Translations under genes and position numbers: made by a program
Notes under the pieces: model-generated
Seen by the model: only the letters and a program-made list of their open reading frames with translations
Told to the model about the DNA's origin: nothing
The model's database searches: none
Assembly (NCBI GenBank): GCA_028065725.1
Contig: JAPTVL010000034.1
Coordinates: 1 to 21,463, forward strand
Origin: Betaproteobacteria bacterium
GTDB lineage: Bacteria > Pseudomonadota > Gammaproteobacteria > Burkholderiales > Rhodocyclaceae
DNA length: 21,463 bases
Direction of reading: 5' to 3'
Part shown: positions 15,077-21,463 of the stretch, one piece after another
Layout: each line of letters begins with the position of its first letter
Position numbering within the stretch: position 1 is the first letter of the stretch

Positions 15077-15784
15077 ATGACCGTCCTGTGGAATGATCCC
15101 CGCGTCCAGATCCTTGCCAGCCTGCTGATGGCCTTTGTGCTCGGTGGCATTGTGGGCTATGAACGCCAGTACCGGCAACGCACGGCAGGGCTGCGCACCA
15201 ATGTGCTGGTGGCCGTCGGTGCGGCATTGTTCGTCAACATGGCCGATCGGCTTGACGGACATGGCGGATCGGTACGGGTGATCTCTTACGTCGTTTCAGG
15301 TATCGGTTTTCTGGGGGCGGGTGTGATCATGCGCGAGGAAGGCAACGTGCGCGGGATCAACACCGCCGCAACGCTGTGGGGATCGGCCGCGATCGGGACG
15401 GCGTGTGGGGCGATGTTGTTTTTCGAGGCGAGTCTGGGGGCCTTGTTCGTGCTGGCGGCCAACACGCTGTTGCGTCCTCTGGTGAATGCCATGAACCGCC
15501 AGCCGCTGGATACCGAGGCGGTCGAAGCCACCTACACGGTCTATGTGATCGCGGCGCAGACTGAGCGCCAGAACGCCCTGGAACGCGTCGAGCAGGCCCT
15601 TGAGTCAGCAGGCTATCCGATCCGTGAATTGCAGCAGCACGCCTTCGGGCAGGCCGAGGTGGAAATCGAAGCCACGCTGATGGCCACTTCGGTGGATGGA
15701 GAGGCGCTCGACGCCATCGTCGACAGCCTGTCCAAACTGCCGCAAGTCCACCAGGCGTTCTGGAGCCCGAGTACGTCAGAGTGA
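15077..15784 (+). CDS. mgtC: MgtC/SapB-family inner-membrane protein
   Basis: The 235-residue protein has four to five N-terminal membrane helices with the family signatures GYERQ, LRTNVLVAVGAALF, GIGFLGAGVI and GINTAATLWGSAAIG. A soluble C-terminal ACT-like domain (about 150-230) begins YTVYVIAAQ. MgtC proteins are linked to growth at low Mg2+ and to control of the F-type ATP synthase or of membrane potential; some members act with Mg2+ transporters. It is the last gene of the plus-strand cation operon, 15 bp after the porin. The ATG at 15077 is preferred; a GTG at 15065 is also in frame, and ribosome binding sites are weak for both. No obvious terminator with a T-run follows. It is convergent with the next gene, only four bases away. 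Confidence 0.88.
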   Translation: MTVLWNDPRVQILASLLMAFVLGGIVGYERQYRQRTAGLRTNVLVAVGAALFVNMADRLDGHGGSVRVISYVVSGIGFLGAGVIMREEGNVRGINTAATLWGSAAIGTACGAMLFFEASLGALFVLAANTLLRPLVNAMNRQPLDTEAVEATYTVYVIAAQTERQNALERVEQALESAGYPIRELQQHAFGQAEVEIEATLMATSVDGEALDAIVDSLSKLPQVHQAFWSPSTSE

Positions 15785-15788
15785 GCGG

Positions 15789-16112
15789 TCAGCTCGGTCG
15801 CAGATCGACGACTTCACACAGGCGACGGGGCGAGCGTTCAAGGCGCCATGTGCAGAGAAAAAAACGCAACCAGGTCAGTAGTTGCCAATTTGTTTCACTG
15901 GTCCCGGTACGACTCGCAGGGTTCAGGTGCAAGTGTGTGCGGATTTTTTGATCGAGGTGGTCTCGCGCCTCGACCAGCGTGTTGGACGTTGCCGAAAGAC
16001 CCAGGTTGAGACAGATCAGCGTCCAACCTTTGGCATGGTGTTGACCAAAAATGTAGAGGCGGCGTTGCCTCAGGAGATGGGTTTGGTTTTTCAAAATTGG
16101 AACAGTCTGCAT
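15789..16112 (-). CDS. 107-residue protein with HicB/DUF1902-like segment
   Basis: The central part reads GWTLICLNLGLSATS followed by NTLVEARDHLDQKIRTHL. This copies the pattern of HicB-type antitoxin folds, where a strand pair is followed by TLxEAxxxLxxAIxxyL. The C-terminal 30 residues are basic and aromatic. No HicA-like toxin (small double-stranded RNA-binding protein with catalytic histidine) is found next to it, so it is either an orphan or serves another role. There is no clear ribosome binding site. The gene converges on mgtC and lies 68 bp downstream of the transglycosylase on the same strand. The fold assignment rests on a short pattern; the frame could be an artefact, though its composition looks coding. 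Confidence 0.45.
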   Translation of the reverse strand: MQTVPILKNQTHLLRQRRLYIFGQHHAKGWTLICLNLGLSATSNTLVEARDHLDQKIRTHLHLNPASRTGTSETNWQLLTWLRFFLCTWRLERSPRRLCEVVDLRPS

Positions 16113-16180
16113 GGATCAAAGTGAGGACGAAGTCAACGAAGTGAGCCGTTTCGCGCAGGATGCGGGTGCATTTTCCCTCT

Positions 16181-16666
16181 TCACCACGCTTGGAGGCCGG
16201 TACCCCAGTGCCACAGTTGGCTCCATTGGGCGTCTAGCCAAGAAATGATATGGAAACTGGACGCAATCTCCTGCGCGTAGCGCTGCTGTAATGCCGGCGT
16301 CGTGGAGTGGTAGGCGCCAACCGCCGCCCAGGTGTTGCCATAGCGCTGGACGGCACGGTGATACAACCGCGCGCCCGCCAGGATATTGGCACAGATCGGC
16401 ATCACCGTCTCCGGCGTCAATTTCAGTGAAGGCAGATTTCTGCTGTTGATCTGCATGAGACCGTAATCTGTCGTGCCGTTGCTATTTCGGTGCACGCGCC
16501 AAGGCCAGAAATGTGATTCATGCCACGCGATGGCCATGAGCACGTCGGCATTCACATGCTCACGCCGCGCAGCCTCAGCGAAACAAAACCCCTGTGGTTG
16601 TGCGATTTGAAGTGGGGTCTGCGCAGGGTCAGCCTGAAGCAGCACCGAAAGCGCTATGCCCCACAT
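16181..16666 (-). CDS. IagB/PilT/VirB1-type lytic transglycosylase
   Basis: These enzymes cut peptidoglycan so that a secretion or pilus complex can pass the cell wall. The catalytic glutamate stands in AWHESHF (E50), followed by the family hallmark NSNGTTDYGLMQINS (61-75) and NLPSL, then the AVGAYHS segment. A hydrophobic N-terminus (MWGIALSVLLQA) and processing near DPAQT imply export to the periplasm. I chose the ATG at 16666 because AAGGAAG stands about five to seven bases ahead. The frame continues to 16765 and could supply a longer, more basic signal peptide. Such genes usually belong to conjugative or type IV pilus clusters. Here it lies amid cargo, next to the RIT element, far from trbB, so it may be a displaced part of the transfer region. 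Confidence 0.85.
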   Translation of the reverse strand: MWGIALSVLLQADPAQTPLQIAQPQGFCFAEAARREHVNADVLMAIAWHESHFWPWRVHRNSNGTTDYGLMQINSRNLPSLKLTPETVMPICANILAGARLYHRAVQRYGNTWAAVGAYHSTTPALQQRYAQEIASSFHIISWLDAQWSQLWHWGTGLQAW

Positions 16667-17029
16667 CGGTCTTCCTTGCAGTGCCTTGACCAACGTTCCA
16701 TGGCTCGATTTTCTCAGGGAATTGAGATGAACGACCCAAACCACCGTTTTTGAGAACGGAGGCATTCGAGAAAGCTAAGACCGTGAATCAACGGCTTGGC
16801 CTTCTCGATTTTGAGTCTTGATTGAGGGTGTCCGCCTAGCGCCCGTCCAGACGAGTTTCGAGAGGCGGCGGGCTGTCGCTGTCTGCTTCTCATACGACGA
16901 ATGACTCTTATGGGTCGACACCGGCATCTGGCCCGCGCGGGAAGCAGCCGCTCAGGGTGCTGACCAACTCAGCAACTGCTGCGCACACCATAGCCGTCAT
17001 TGCGGCGGCGGGGTGCCAGTGCCCGCTTT
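16667..17029. other. Intergenic region between the transglycosylase and the RIT element
   Basis: No gene is supported apart from the possible 99-base upstream extension of the transglycosylase frame. A small hairpin, CCGTT/AACGG (16744-16759), overlaps that extension. The part from about 16830 to 17029 is GC-rich without coding character on either strand and ends exactly at the RIT terminal repeat. Confidence 0.5.
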
Positions 17030-17063
17030 GGCCGATTATGTAGATGCCACGATTATGTTGAGC
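17030..17063 (+). repeat. Left terminal inverted repeat of the RIT element
   Basis: Starts GGCCGATTATGTAGATGCC. It matches the reverse complement of 20188-20221 at 33 of 34 bases. It contains two TTATGT motifs at 17036 and 17053. Confidence 0.92.
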
Positions 17064-17078
17064 CACGACCGGCGTCGT

Positions 17079-17109
17079 GCGCCAACCGCCCGTCTGGGGC
17101 GGTTGGCGC
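17079..17109. terminator. Perfect 13-base hairpin inside the RIT left end
   Basis: The arms GCGCCAACCGCCC (17079-17091) and GGGCGGTTGGCGC (17097-17109) pair without mismatch around the loop GTCTG. It lies 21 bases past the ritC stop, so it may end or protect the rit transcript. No T-run follows on the minus strand. On the plus strand a weak ATTTT follows, so it could also stop transcription entering from outside. Confidence 0.5.
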
Positions 17110-17129
17110 CGATTTTGACCTCCACATAA

Positions 17130-18149
17130 TCAGAGCGTCCGGAGGAAGTCGATCAGCGAGTCGGGTGCCCGATAGCGGCGAAGCTTGGCTTCTGGCTCTT
17201 GAAGCCGGGCCAGCGCCCGTTCCTTCATTGCCAAGTCGGCTTCGACGTATTGGTGAGTCGTTGCCGGACTCTCATGGCCAAGCCAAAGCGCAATGACGCT
17301 GATGTCGACCCCGGCCTGCAGCAGGTGCATTGCCGTCGTGTGGCGAATCACATGCGGCGAGATGTGACGTGTCGCCAAGCTGGGGCAGGATTCCGCGGCA
17401 AACTGGACGGCGCGATCCAGCCGTTGCATCACGTTCCATCGCGACATCGACTGGCCGTCGCGATTGGGCAGCAACGGCGAGTCCGAATCAAACTGCGGGT
17501 TTCGCCGGAGCCAGGCCCGGATCGCCCTGACGGTCGAACGCCACAGGGGCACGCTGCGCTGCTTGCGGCCCTTGCCGTGCAAATGAACGCAGGCGGCCCC
17601 TTCGTCGAGCACCACCTCGCCGACCTTCACGCCGGCAATCTCGGAAACCCGCGCACCGGTGTTGTAGAGCAACAGCAGCAGCACATGATCCCGTTGGCTG
17701 AACCACGTGCCATCCGGCGTGCCGATCACTGCCAGCATTTCCTCCCGGGACAGGTAGCCGAGCATCGGGCGCTCGAAGCGCTTTGCCGGAACGCCGAGCG
17801 CGTGCTCGATCACCTGCAGCGATGACACGTCTCGGTGCGCGGCGAACTTCAGGAACGAGCGCAACGCCGCGAGACGCGCATTGCGACTGCGCACGCTGTT
17901 GTGCCGGTCGCGTTCCAGATGATCGAGGAAGGCCATGATCAGTTCCGGCGTGATGTCGGCCAGCGTGAGCATCGCCGGCGAGCGGCCAAGGCGCCGCTCG
18001 GCAAAGCCCAGGAAGAGCATGAAGGCATCCCGGTAGGCGGCAACCGTCTGCGGGCTGAGTGCGCGTTGTTGCGTCAGGTGCTCGACGAAGAAGGCTTGCA
18101 CGAGCGCGGGAAACGATGGTGGCGGTTTGGGTTGCCTACGCATCATCAT
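17130..18149 (-). CDS. ritC: RIT tyrosine recombinase, third gene
   Basis: The 339-residue protein has an N-terminal SAM-like core-binding domain (about 12-110) and a C-terminal catalytic domain. The catalytic residues are all visible: R167 (NTGARVSEI), K193 (HGKGRK), H266 and R269 (SPHVIRH), H292 (LGHES) and the nucleophile Y301 (THQYVEAD). It would cut and rejoin DNA through a tyrosine linkage together with RitA and RitB. The start lies in an ATGATGATG run that overlaps the ritB end (stop TAG at 18138-18136), so any of three ATGs may be used. The gene ends close to the left terminal repeat. Partner proteins of different sequence suggest division of labour at the motif array; this is not established. 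Confidence 0.9.
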   Translation of the reverse strand: MMMRRQPKPPPSFPALVQAFFVEHLTQQRALSPQTVAAYRDAFMLFLGFAERRLGRSPAMLTLADITPELIMAFLDHLERDRHNSVRSRNARLAALRSFLKFAAHRDVSSLQVIEHALGVPAKRFERPMLGYLSREEMLAVIGTPDGTWFSQRDHVLLLLLYNTGARVSEIAGVKVGEVVLDEGAACVHLHGKGRKQRSVPLWRSTVRAIRAWLRRNPQFDSDSPLLPNRDGQSMSRWNVMQRLDRAVQFAAESCPSLATRHISPHVIRHTTAMHLLQAGVDISVIALWLGHESPATTHQYVEADLAMKERALARLQEPEAKLRRYRAPDSLIDFLRTL

Positions 18150-19110
18150 CCCCCGCGAGATCGGCGAATTGCTCGAACCGGCCGGCAGCGATCGCCATCA
18201 ACTCGGGAACGGCGGTGAGATACCAGTACGTGTAGAAGATCTCGGCATGGCCCATGTAGGTCGATAGCGCCAGCATCTTCTGGTCGAGATCGGCACCGTC
18301 GGCGTACCAGCGCATCAGCCGCCGGACAGCGAAGGCGTGGCGCAGGTCGTGCAGCCGGGGTGCCTCGTGTCCGCCGCGATTGACCCAGCCGAGGCCGTCG
18401 CGCAGACCGTTGAAGACGCGGTGCGCCTGTCGCTCGCCGAGCGGCAGCCCCAGTCGGCGGCCGCGACTGCCGATCAGGAAAGGCATGCCGGCTGTCGCCG
18501 GAAGATGCCGCTGGCGTTGTTTCCGGTAACGCGCCAGTGCCTTGACCGTGCTGGGATGGATCGGTAGTTGCCGTGACTTGGCGAACTTGGTCTGCCGTAT
18601 CGTCAGCATTCCGCGCTTGAGATCGACATCCGCATCGCGCAGGTGAATGGCCTCGGAGACACGCAACCCGGTCGAGGCCATCAGGCCGAACAAGGTTTCG
18701 TAGGTGAATGGTCGAAGGCTGCCGGAGGGGCCGAGTGTCCGCGCCGCCGCGAGCAAGTCGGCAATCTCGTCTTCACGGTAGATGTGGGGAGCGACTCGTC
18801 CAGGTTCCGGACCGAAGAGCGATGCCTCGGGAACCTCGGTGTTCGGCTCGAACTGCCGCAGGTAGCAGATGAAGTGCCGCAGCCGTCCCCAACTGCGCGC
18901 CCAGGTGCCCGTATCGCCATGGCCATGCTTGCCGGCACGCACCCATTCGACCATGAGTTCCGCCGTTAGCGGACCCCGATGGCGCTGGGCTTCCACGAAG
19001 CGTGCAAAGCCGGCGAGGAAGGCGTCACGCGAGCGCAGGTGGAAACCCTGACGGCGGCGCTCGGCCAGATAGTCGTCGACTCTGGCCTGCAGGCTTGGGC
19101 GCCGGCTCAT
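18136..19110 (-). CDS. ritB: RIT tyrosine recombinase, second gene
   Basis: The 324-residue protein carries R150 (STGLRVSEA), K175 (QTKFAKS), H254 and R257 (LHDLRHAF), H288 (MGHAE) and Y297 (TYWYLT), a full tyrosine recombinase set. The N-terminal domain (about 5-90) is a core-binding type rich in basic and aromatic residues. I moved the start from 19128 to the ATG at 19110 because it overlaps the ritA stop as ATGA and has GGGGAG about seven bases ahead. Its end overlaps ritC. The three-way overlap implies a fixed stoichiometry of the three recombinases. Confidence 0.9.
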   Translation of the reverse strand: MSRRPSLQARVDDYLAERRRQGFHLRSRDAFLAGFARFVEAQRHRGPLTAELMVEWVRAGKHGHGDTGTWARSWGRLRHFICYLRQFEPNTEVPEASLFGPEPGRVAPHIYREDEIADLLAAARTLGPSGSLRPFTYETLFGLMASTGLRVSEAIHLRDADVDLKRGMLTIRQTKFAKSRQLPIHPSTVKALARYRKQRQRHLPATAGMPFLIGSRGRRLGLPLGERQAHRVFNGLRDGLGWVNRGGHEAPRLHDLRHAFAVRRLMRWYADGADLDQKMLALSTYMGHAEIFYTYWYLTAVPELMAIAAGRFEQFADLAGDDDA

Positions 19111-20066
19111 GATTCGCTCCCCGGCCAAGACAACGCGACCTCGGCGAGGTTCGGCGTGTCGAGCTTGGCGTAGATCCGGGTGGTTTCCAGCGAACGGTGA
19201 CGCAGGACATCGGCAACTTCCTTGAGCGAGCTACCGTTCTCGACCAGGCGACAGGCCAGCGTGTGACGTAGCAGATGCGAACCGGAATCGGGCAGGCCGA
19301 CGCGTCGGCAGGCACGGCGGATCACGTTCTGAACCGCATGGGTTGTGATCGGGATGTCACGCGATTCTCGGCGGCAGAAGAAGAGCGCCCGGCTTGGGGT
19401 TGCGGGGCGCTCATGCTGCAGGTAGTCCGCCAGCGCTTGTCCGGTGGCCATCGACAGCGGCAGGATGTCCTGCCGTCGCGACTTTGTGCCTTTCAGCGTG
19501 ACCGTGCCTTCGCGCCAGTCGATGTCGTCGATCAACAGGTTCGCAATCTCTCCGGCGCGCAGTCCCATGTCCAGTGCGCAGCGGACGATGGCATAACCTC
19601 GCCGGGGCATGCGTCCATAGGGGAATGCGCCGAGCAGCCGATGAACTTCATCCGGCTTGAGGGCGCGCGGCAGCGAAGCAAGCTTCCACTGCACCGGAGA
19701 GGAAATGACCGCGTTCAGCCCGGCAACCGAGTCGCCGCAGACATTCCGGTAGCGGAAGTAACTTCGTAAGGCCGTTGCCAATTGGGCGGCGGCGGAATGC
19801 GATGGGCTGTCCCCCAGTTGCCGAGCGATAAAGCGGCGAATATCGACCGGGCGTAGCGTGACCGTGGTGACGCCGCCGCCGCCGGCGAACTTCTTCCGCA
19901 ACAACTGCGCGACGATACGGCAATGGTTGCGACGCGTGCCCGCCGCAAGGCCGCGGACGTCACGCAGGTGGTCGTCGTACCGGCGCAGTTCGTCAGTGAC
20001 GGGATCGGAGGGGACTGCAGAGGAGCGCGCAGGCTGCGCGTTCCGTGGGCGTGCGGTTGGGTTCAT
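19107..20066 (-). CDS. ritA: RIT tyrosine recombinase, first gene
   Basis: The 319-residue protein has R170 (DMGLRAGEI), a lysine in LKGTKSRR (K192 or K195), H264 and R267 (SHLLRHTL), H290 (LRHRS) and Y299 (RIYAKLD). The ATG at 20066 is chosen over 20093 because AGGAG stands about six bases ahead (CCAGGAGACGCTCATG). The basic, flexible N-terminus (about 1-20) precedes the core-binding domain. As first gene of the trio it lies next to the right terminal repeat. The promoter must be in the 120 bases between them, where one TTATGT motif (20112) also lies, so recombinase binding might repress its own expression. That last point is inference. Confidence 0.9.
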   Translation of the reverse strand: MNPTARPRNAQPARSSAVPSDPVTDELRRYDDHLRDVRGLAAGTRRNHCRIVAQLLRKKFAGGGGVTTVTLRPVDIRRFIARQLGDSPSHSAAAQLATALRSYFRYRNVCGDSVAGLNAVISSPVQWKLASLPRALKPDEVHRLLGAFPYGRMPRRGYAIVRCALDMGLRAGEIANLLIDDIDWREGTVTLKGTKSRRQDILPLSMATGQALADYLQHERPATPSRALFFCRRESRDIPITTHAVQNVIRRACRRVGLPDSGSHLLRHTLACRLVENGSSLKEVADVLRHRSLETTRIYAKLDTPNLAEVALSWPGSES

Positions 20067-20187
20067 GAGCGTCTCCTGGAGTGAAAACTCCACTACAGGA
20101 GAGTGCTGAAATTATGTCGAGCTCAAATCCCATCCCAGCCCCGAAAAAGCCCGTGAACACTGGGCTATCCGAACGTCTTCCCACGAA

Positions 20188-20221
20188 GCTCAACATAATC
20201 GAGGCATCTACATAATCGGCC
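20188..20221 (-). repeat. Right terminal inverted repeat of the RIT element
   Basis: The reverse complement of 17030-17063 with one mismatch in 34 bases. It contains two ACATAA (TTATGT inverted) motifs at 20193 and 20210, again 17 bases apart. Confidence 0.92.
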
Positions 20222-20245
20222 TTATGTGGAGCTCCACATAAGGCC
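20218..20245. repeat. 28-base perfect palindrome at the right RIT border
   Basis: Two 14-base arms, GGCCTTATGTGGAG and its exact complement, with no spacer. It overlaps the outermost four bases of the right terminal repeat and includes two facing TTATGT motifs. No counterpart exists outside the left end. Confidence 0.9.
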
Positions 20246-20308
20246 GATGACCAGTCTTCCGCCGTGAAAATCGGCCCCATCTCCAACGCACCGCATAGGA
20301 CGATCGCC

Positions 20309-20356
20309 ATGCCGGCGCCGGTGGCGGTTTTGGATCGGAATCGCTGGCGAGTTTGA
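20309..20356 (+). pseudogene. Truncated inverted copy of the 103-residue gene's start
   Basis: The frame MPAPVAVLDRNRWRV ends in TGA after 15 codons. Its first 47 bases match the start of the minus-strand gene at 10146 at 43 positions, and the same CATAGGAC leader stands ahead. Similarity stops at the point where the frame closes, so this is a broken 5' fragment. It points outward toward the relaxase gene, mirror-like to copy 1. Confidence 0.6.
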
Positions 20357-20431
20357 ACAAGAGCCCATGGAGGGCTTGATCAGACTACGCAAATAACGAA
20401 CATTCCATGCTCGACGGCCAATGAACCATGC

Positions 20432-21463
20432 CTACCGGCCGACCCCTTGCTCCCGAAGGCGCTGCCTGCCAATTTCGGCGATGAAACCTCCAACCGCTTG
20501 ATCTACGCCCTCACCGCGCCGAGTGATCACGCGATCGACAACATCGGAGATCAGCTTGCGGCCATCCGCTCCTTGGCGCGTTGCGCGGTCGTGTGCAGCG
20601 ATGAACGCCTTGACCGGCCCGCTGCTGCGGTCGCCGTCCAACCACTGCTCCATCGCGTACTCCATCGCCCGCTTGGGGCTGATCGGTGCAGGCGCAGTTG
20701 CCTGTTTTTCGGGCGACTCAGCTGAATGCCGTCGTGACGCGGGGCGGGGGCTCTGCGGCGTCGGTTTATCCACAAGTTCTGGGGACAAGTCGCTGGTCTT
20801 CTCCAATGAACCTGGTTCGGAGTGTTTCCGCTCCTGAGTCTGGTCCGTGTCCCGACTTTCCTTGGTTGCCCGTGCCGGCGCTCTTTGTTGGTGCATCCGC
20901 GCCTGCTCATCGGCCACAATCGCCTGCAAATCCACGTTCGCTACCTTGATCCCGAGTCGCACCGCCTGGCGGGCGGCGCGTTCGCGGAACTCGCTGCTGC
21001 CGGTGATATCCACCTTGCCGCCGAATTTCTGCGCTGCCATACGTAGGGCGGCCTCCAGCGTGTCGTCCGCCTTGTCCTGCATGACGATGCGCGGCCCAGT
21101 GTCGGTAAATCTTTCGCGTCCGTCCTGACCACGGTAGATCACCAGTTGTCGCTTGTGGTCGATCTCCGCATGCAGGGCGGCCACGGTGAGCTTGCGCAGC
21201 GGATCGAGCTCTTCGCCCTCAATGCCATCCTGCTCCTGATACTTCTTGCTCTTGCGCTGTTCCCGGTACCGCAGACCGCGCAACGCGGCCTTGGCAGCCT
21301 CATGGCCCTGCTCGGCCTGACGCTCAAGCCAGGTAGGCCAATCCAGTGATCGACGCATCTCAACAGCCATTGCGCGACGTTCCAGCGCCTGGCGTTTCTG
21401 CAACTCTTCGCGACGCTGCGCCGCGCGATAGGCGAAAAGTGACTGCGACACCTTGAAGGGAAC
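20432..21463 (-). CDS. traI: C-terminal part of a TraI-type relaxase with LPD7 domain (5' end outside the window)
   Basis: The frame is open to the window edge, so the GTG at 21451 is only an internal codon; about 343 residues are visible. The visible part starts with a highly charged helical stretch (AAQRREELQKRQALERRAM). Then comes an LPD7-type domain (about 95-195 of the visible part; VIYRGQDGRERFTDTGPRI, DDTLEAALRMAAQKFGG, ITGSSEFRERAARQAV), a low-complexity Q/P/S linker and a C-terminal helical domain. This arrangement is usual for the C-terminal half of MobA/TraI-type relaxases of IncP-like elements. The relaxase domain with its tyrosine and HxH motif is not in the window, so the relaxase call is inferred. 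The shared LPD7 with the primase at 175-3102 supports it. Downstream genes of its operon have been displaced by the cargo block. Confidence 0.7.
   Translation of the reverse strand, partial: VPFKVSQSLFAYRAAQRREELQKRQALERRAMAVEMRRSLDWPTWLERQAEQGHEAAKAALRGLRYREQRKSKKYQEQDGIEGEELDPLRKLTVAALHAEIDHKRQLVIYRGQDGRERFTDTGPRIVMQDKADDTLEAALRMAAQKFGGKVDITGSSEFRERAARQAVRLGIKVANVDLQAIVADEQARMHQQRAPARATKESRDTDQTQERKHSEPGSLEKTSDLSPELVDKPTPQSPRPASRRHSAESPEKQATAPAPISPKRAMEYAMEQWLDGDRSSGPVKAFIAAHDRATRQGADGRKLISDVVDRVITRRGEGVDQAVGGFIAEIGRQRLREQGVGR

Larger units (their letters stand above)
17030..20245 (-). mobile_element. Recombinase-in-trio (RIT) element, complete
   Basis: Three tyrosine recombinase genes in tandem with overlapping ends (ritA, ritB, ritC read right to left) lie between 34-base terminal inverted repeats. 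This is the definition of a RIT element. All three catalytic sets are intact, so the element looks potentially active. Each end has three TTATGT-type motifs, two outer ones 17 bases apart and one inner one in reverse orientation. The right end carries an extra 28-base perfect palindrome that extends outward beyond the repeat. The element stands 64 bp away from the truncated duplicate at 20309. RIT elements are recorded mainly from Proteobacteria, often on plasmids and genomic islands. Confidence 0.9.

Noticed and set aside
14468..15262. A 264-codon minus-strand frame opposite the porin and mgtC genes
   Set aside because: It is antisense to two genes with signal peptide and family motifs and shows no domain of its own.
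19993..20310. A 105-codon minus-strand frame crossing the RIT right end
   Set aside because: It passes through the terminal repeat and the palindrome, which are non-coding element ends, and has no ribosome binding site.
1..21463. CRISPR arrays, tRNA or rRNA genes, tandem repeats
   Set aside because: No regularly spaced direct repeats, no tRNA-like cloverleaf with a T-arm GTTCGA motif, and no rRNA signature was found by reading; the TTATGT motifs are limited to the RIT ends.

Overview
The window is about 21.5 kb of GC-rich DNA. It appears to be an integrative or conjugative element, or a plasmid, from a proteobacterium. I infer a betaproteobacterium (Burkholderiales-like) from the IncP-type TrbB, the GC-rich codon use and the presence of a recombinase-in-trio element. 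No chromosomal housekeeping gene or species marker is visible, so the host is not certain.

A conjugation backbone runs on the minus strand from right to left. It holds the C-terminal part of a TraI-type relaxase (20432-21463), two small proteins (9835-10146 and 9400-9675), the transfer ATPase TrbB (8453-9403), a methyltransferase (3162-4634), a Toprim primase with an LPD7 domain (175-3102), a 45-residue protein (22-159) and the start of another gene at the left edge. The relaxase and the primase share the LPD7 domain, which supports a common transfer machinery.

Foreign material splits this backbone in two places. At about 5.0-8.4 kb a plus-strand cassette follows a reading frame, coupled to the trbB stop, that ends after 29 codons. 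The cassette encodes a PD-(D/E)XK-like nuclease lacking the usual lysine, an NdpA/YejK-family nucleoid-associated protein, and a membrane protein whose gene overlaps the ndpA-like gene. The layout resembles an accessory defence or maintenance cassette. I recognise no named system, and this is the strongest candidate for something undescribed.

The second insertion lies at about 10.1-20.3 kb and carries cargo. A cation diffusion facilitator (10750-11688) is followed by a plus-strand divalent-cation operon: a structured leader, a 68-residue upstream ORF coupled by ATGA, an NRAMP-like transporter with altered metal-site residues, a one-helix membrane protein, an OprB-type porin and an MgtC/SapB protein. 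Next come a HicB-like small protein and an IagB/PilT/VirB1-type lytic transglycosylase. A complete recombinase-in-trio (RIT) element (17030-20245) follows, with three overlapping intact tyrosine recombinase genes between 34-bp terminal inverted repeats.

The two borders of this cargo block carry inverted, partly diverged copies of the same gene start (10100-10146 and 20309-20356). This is a clue to how the block was assembled. With trbB cut off from the rest of the mating-pair genes, the visible transfer region looks rearranged and may not be self-transmissible from this segment alone.
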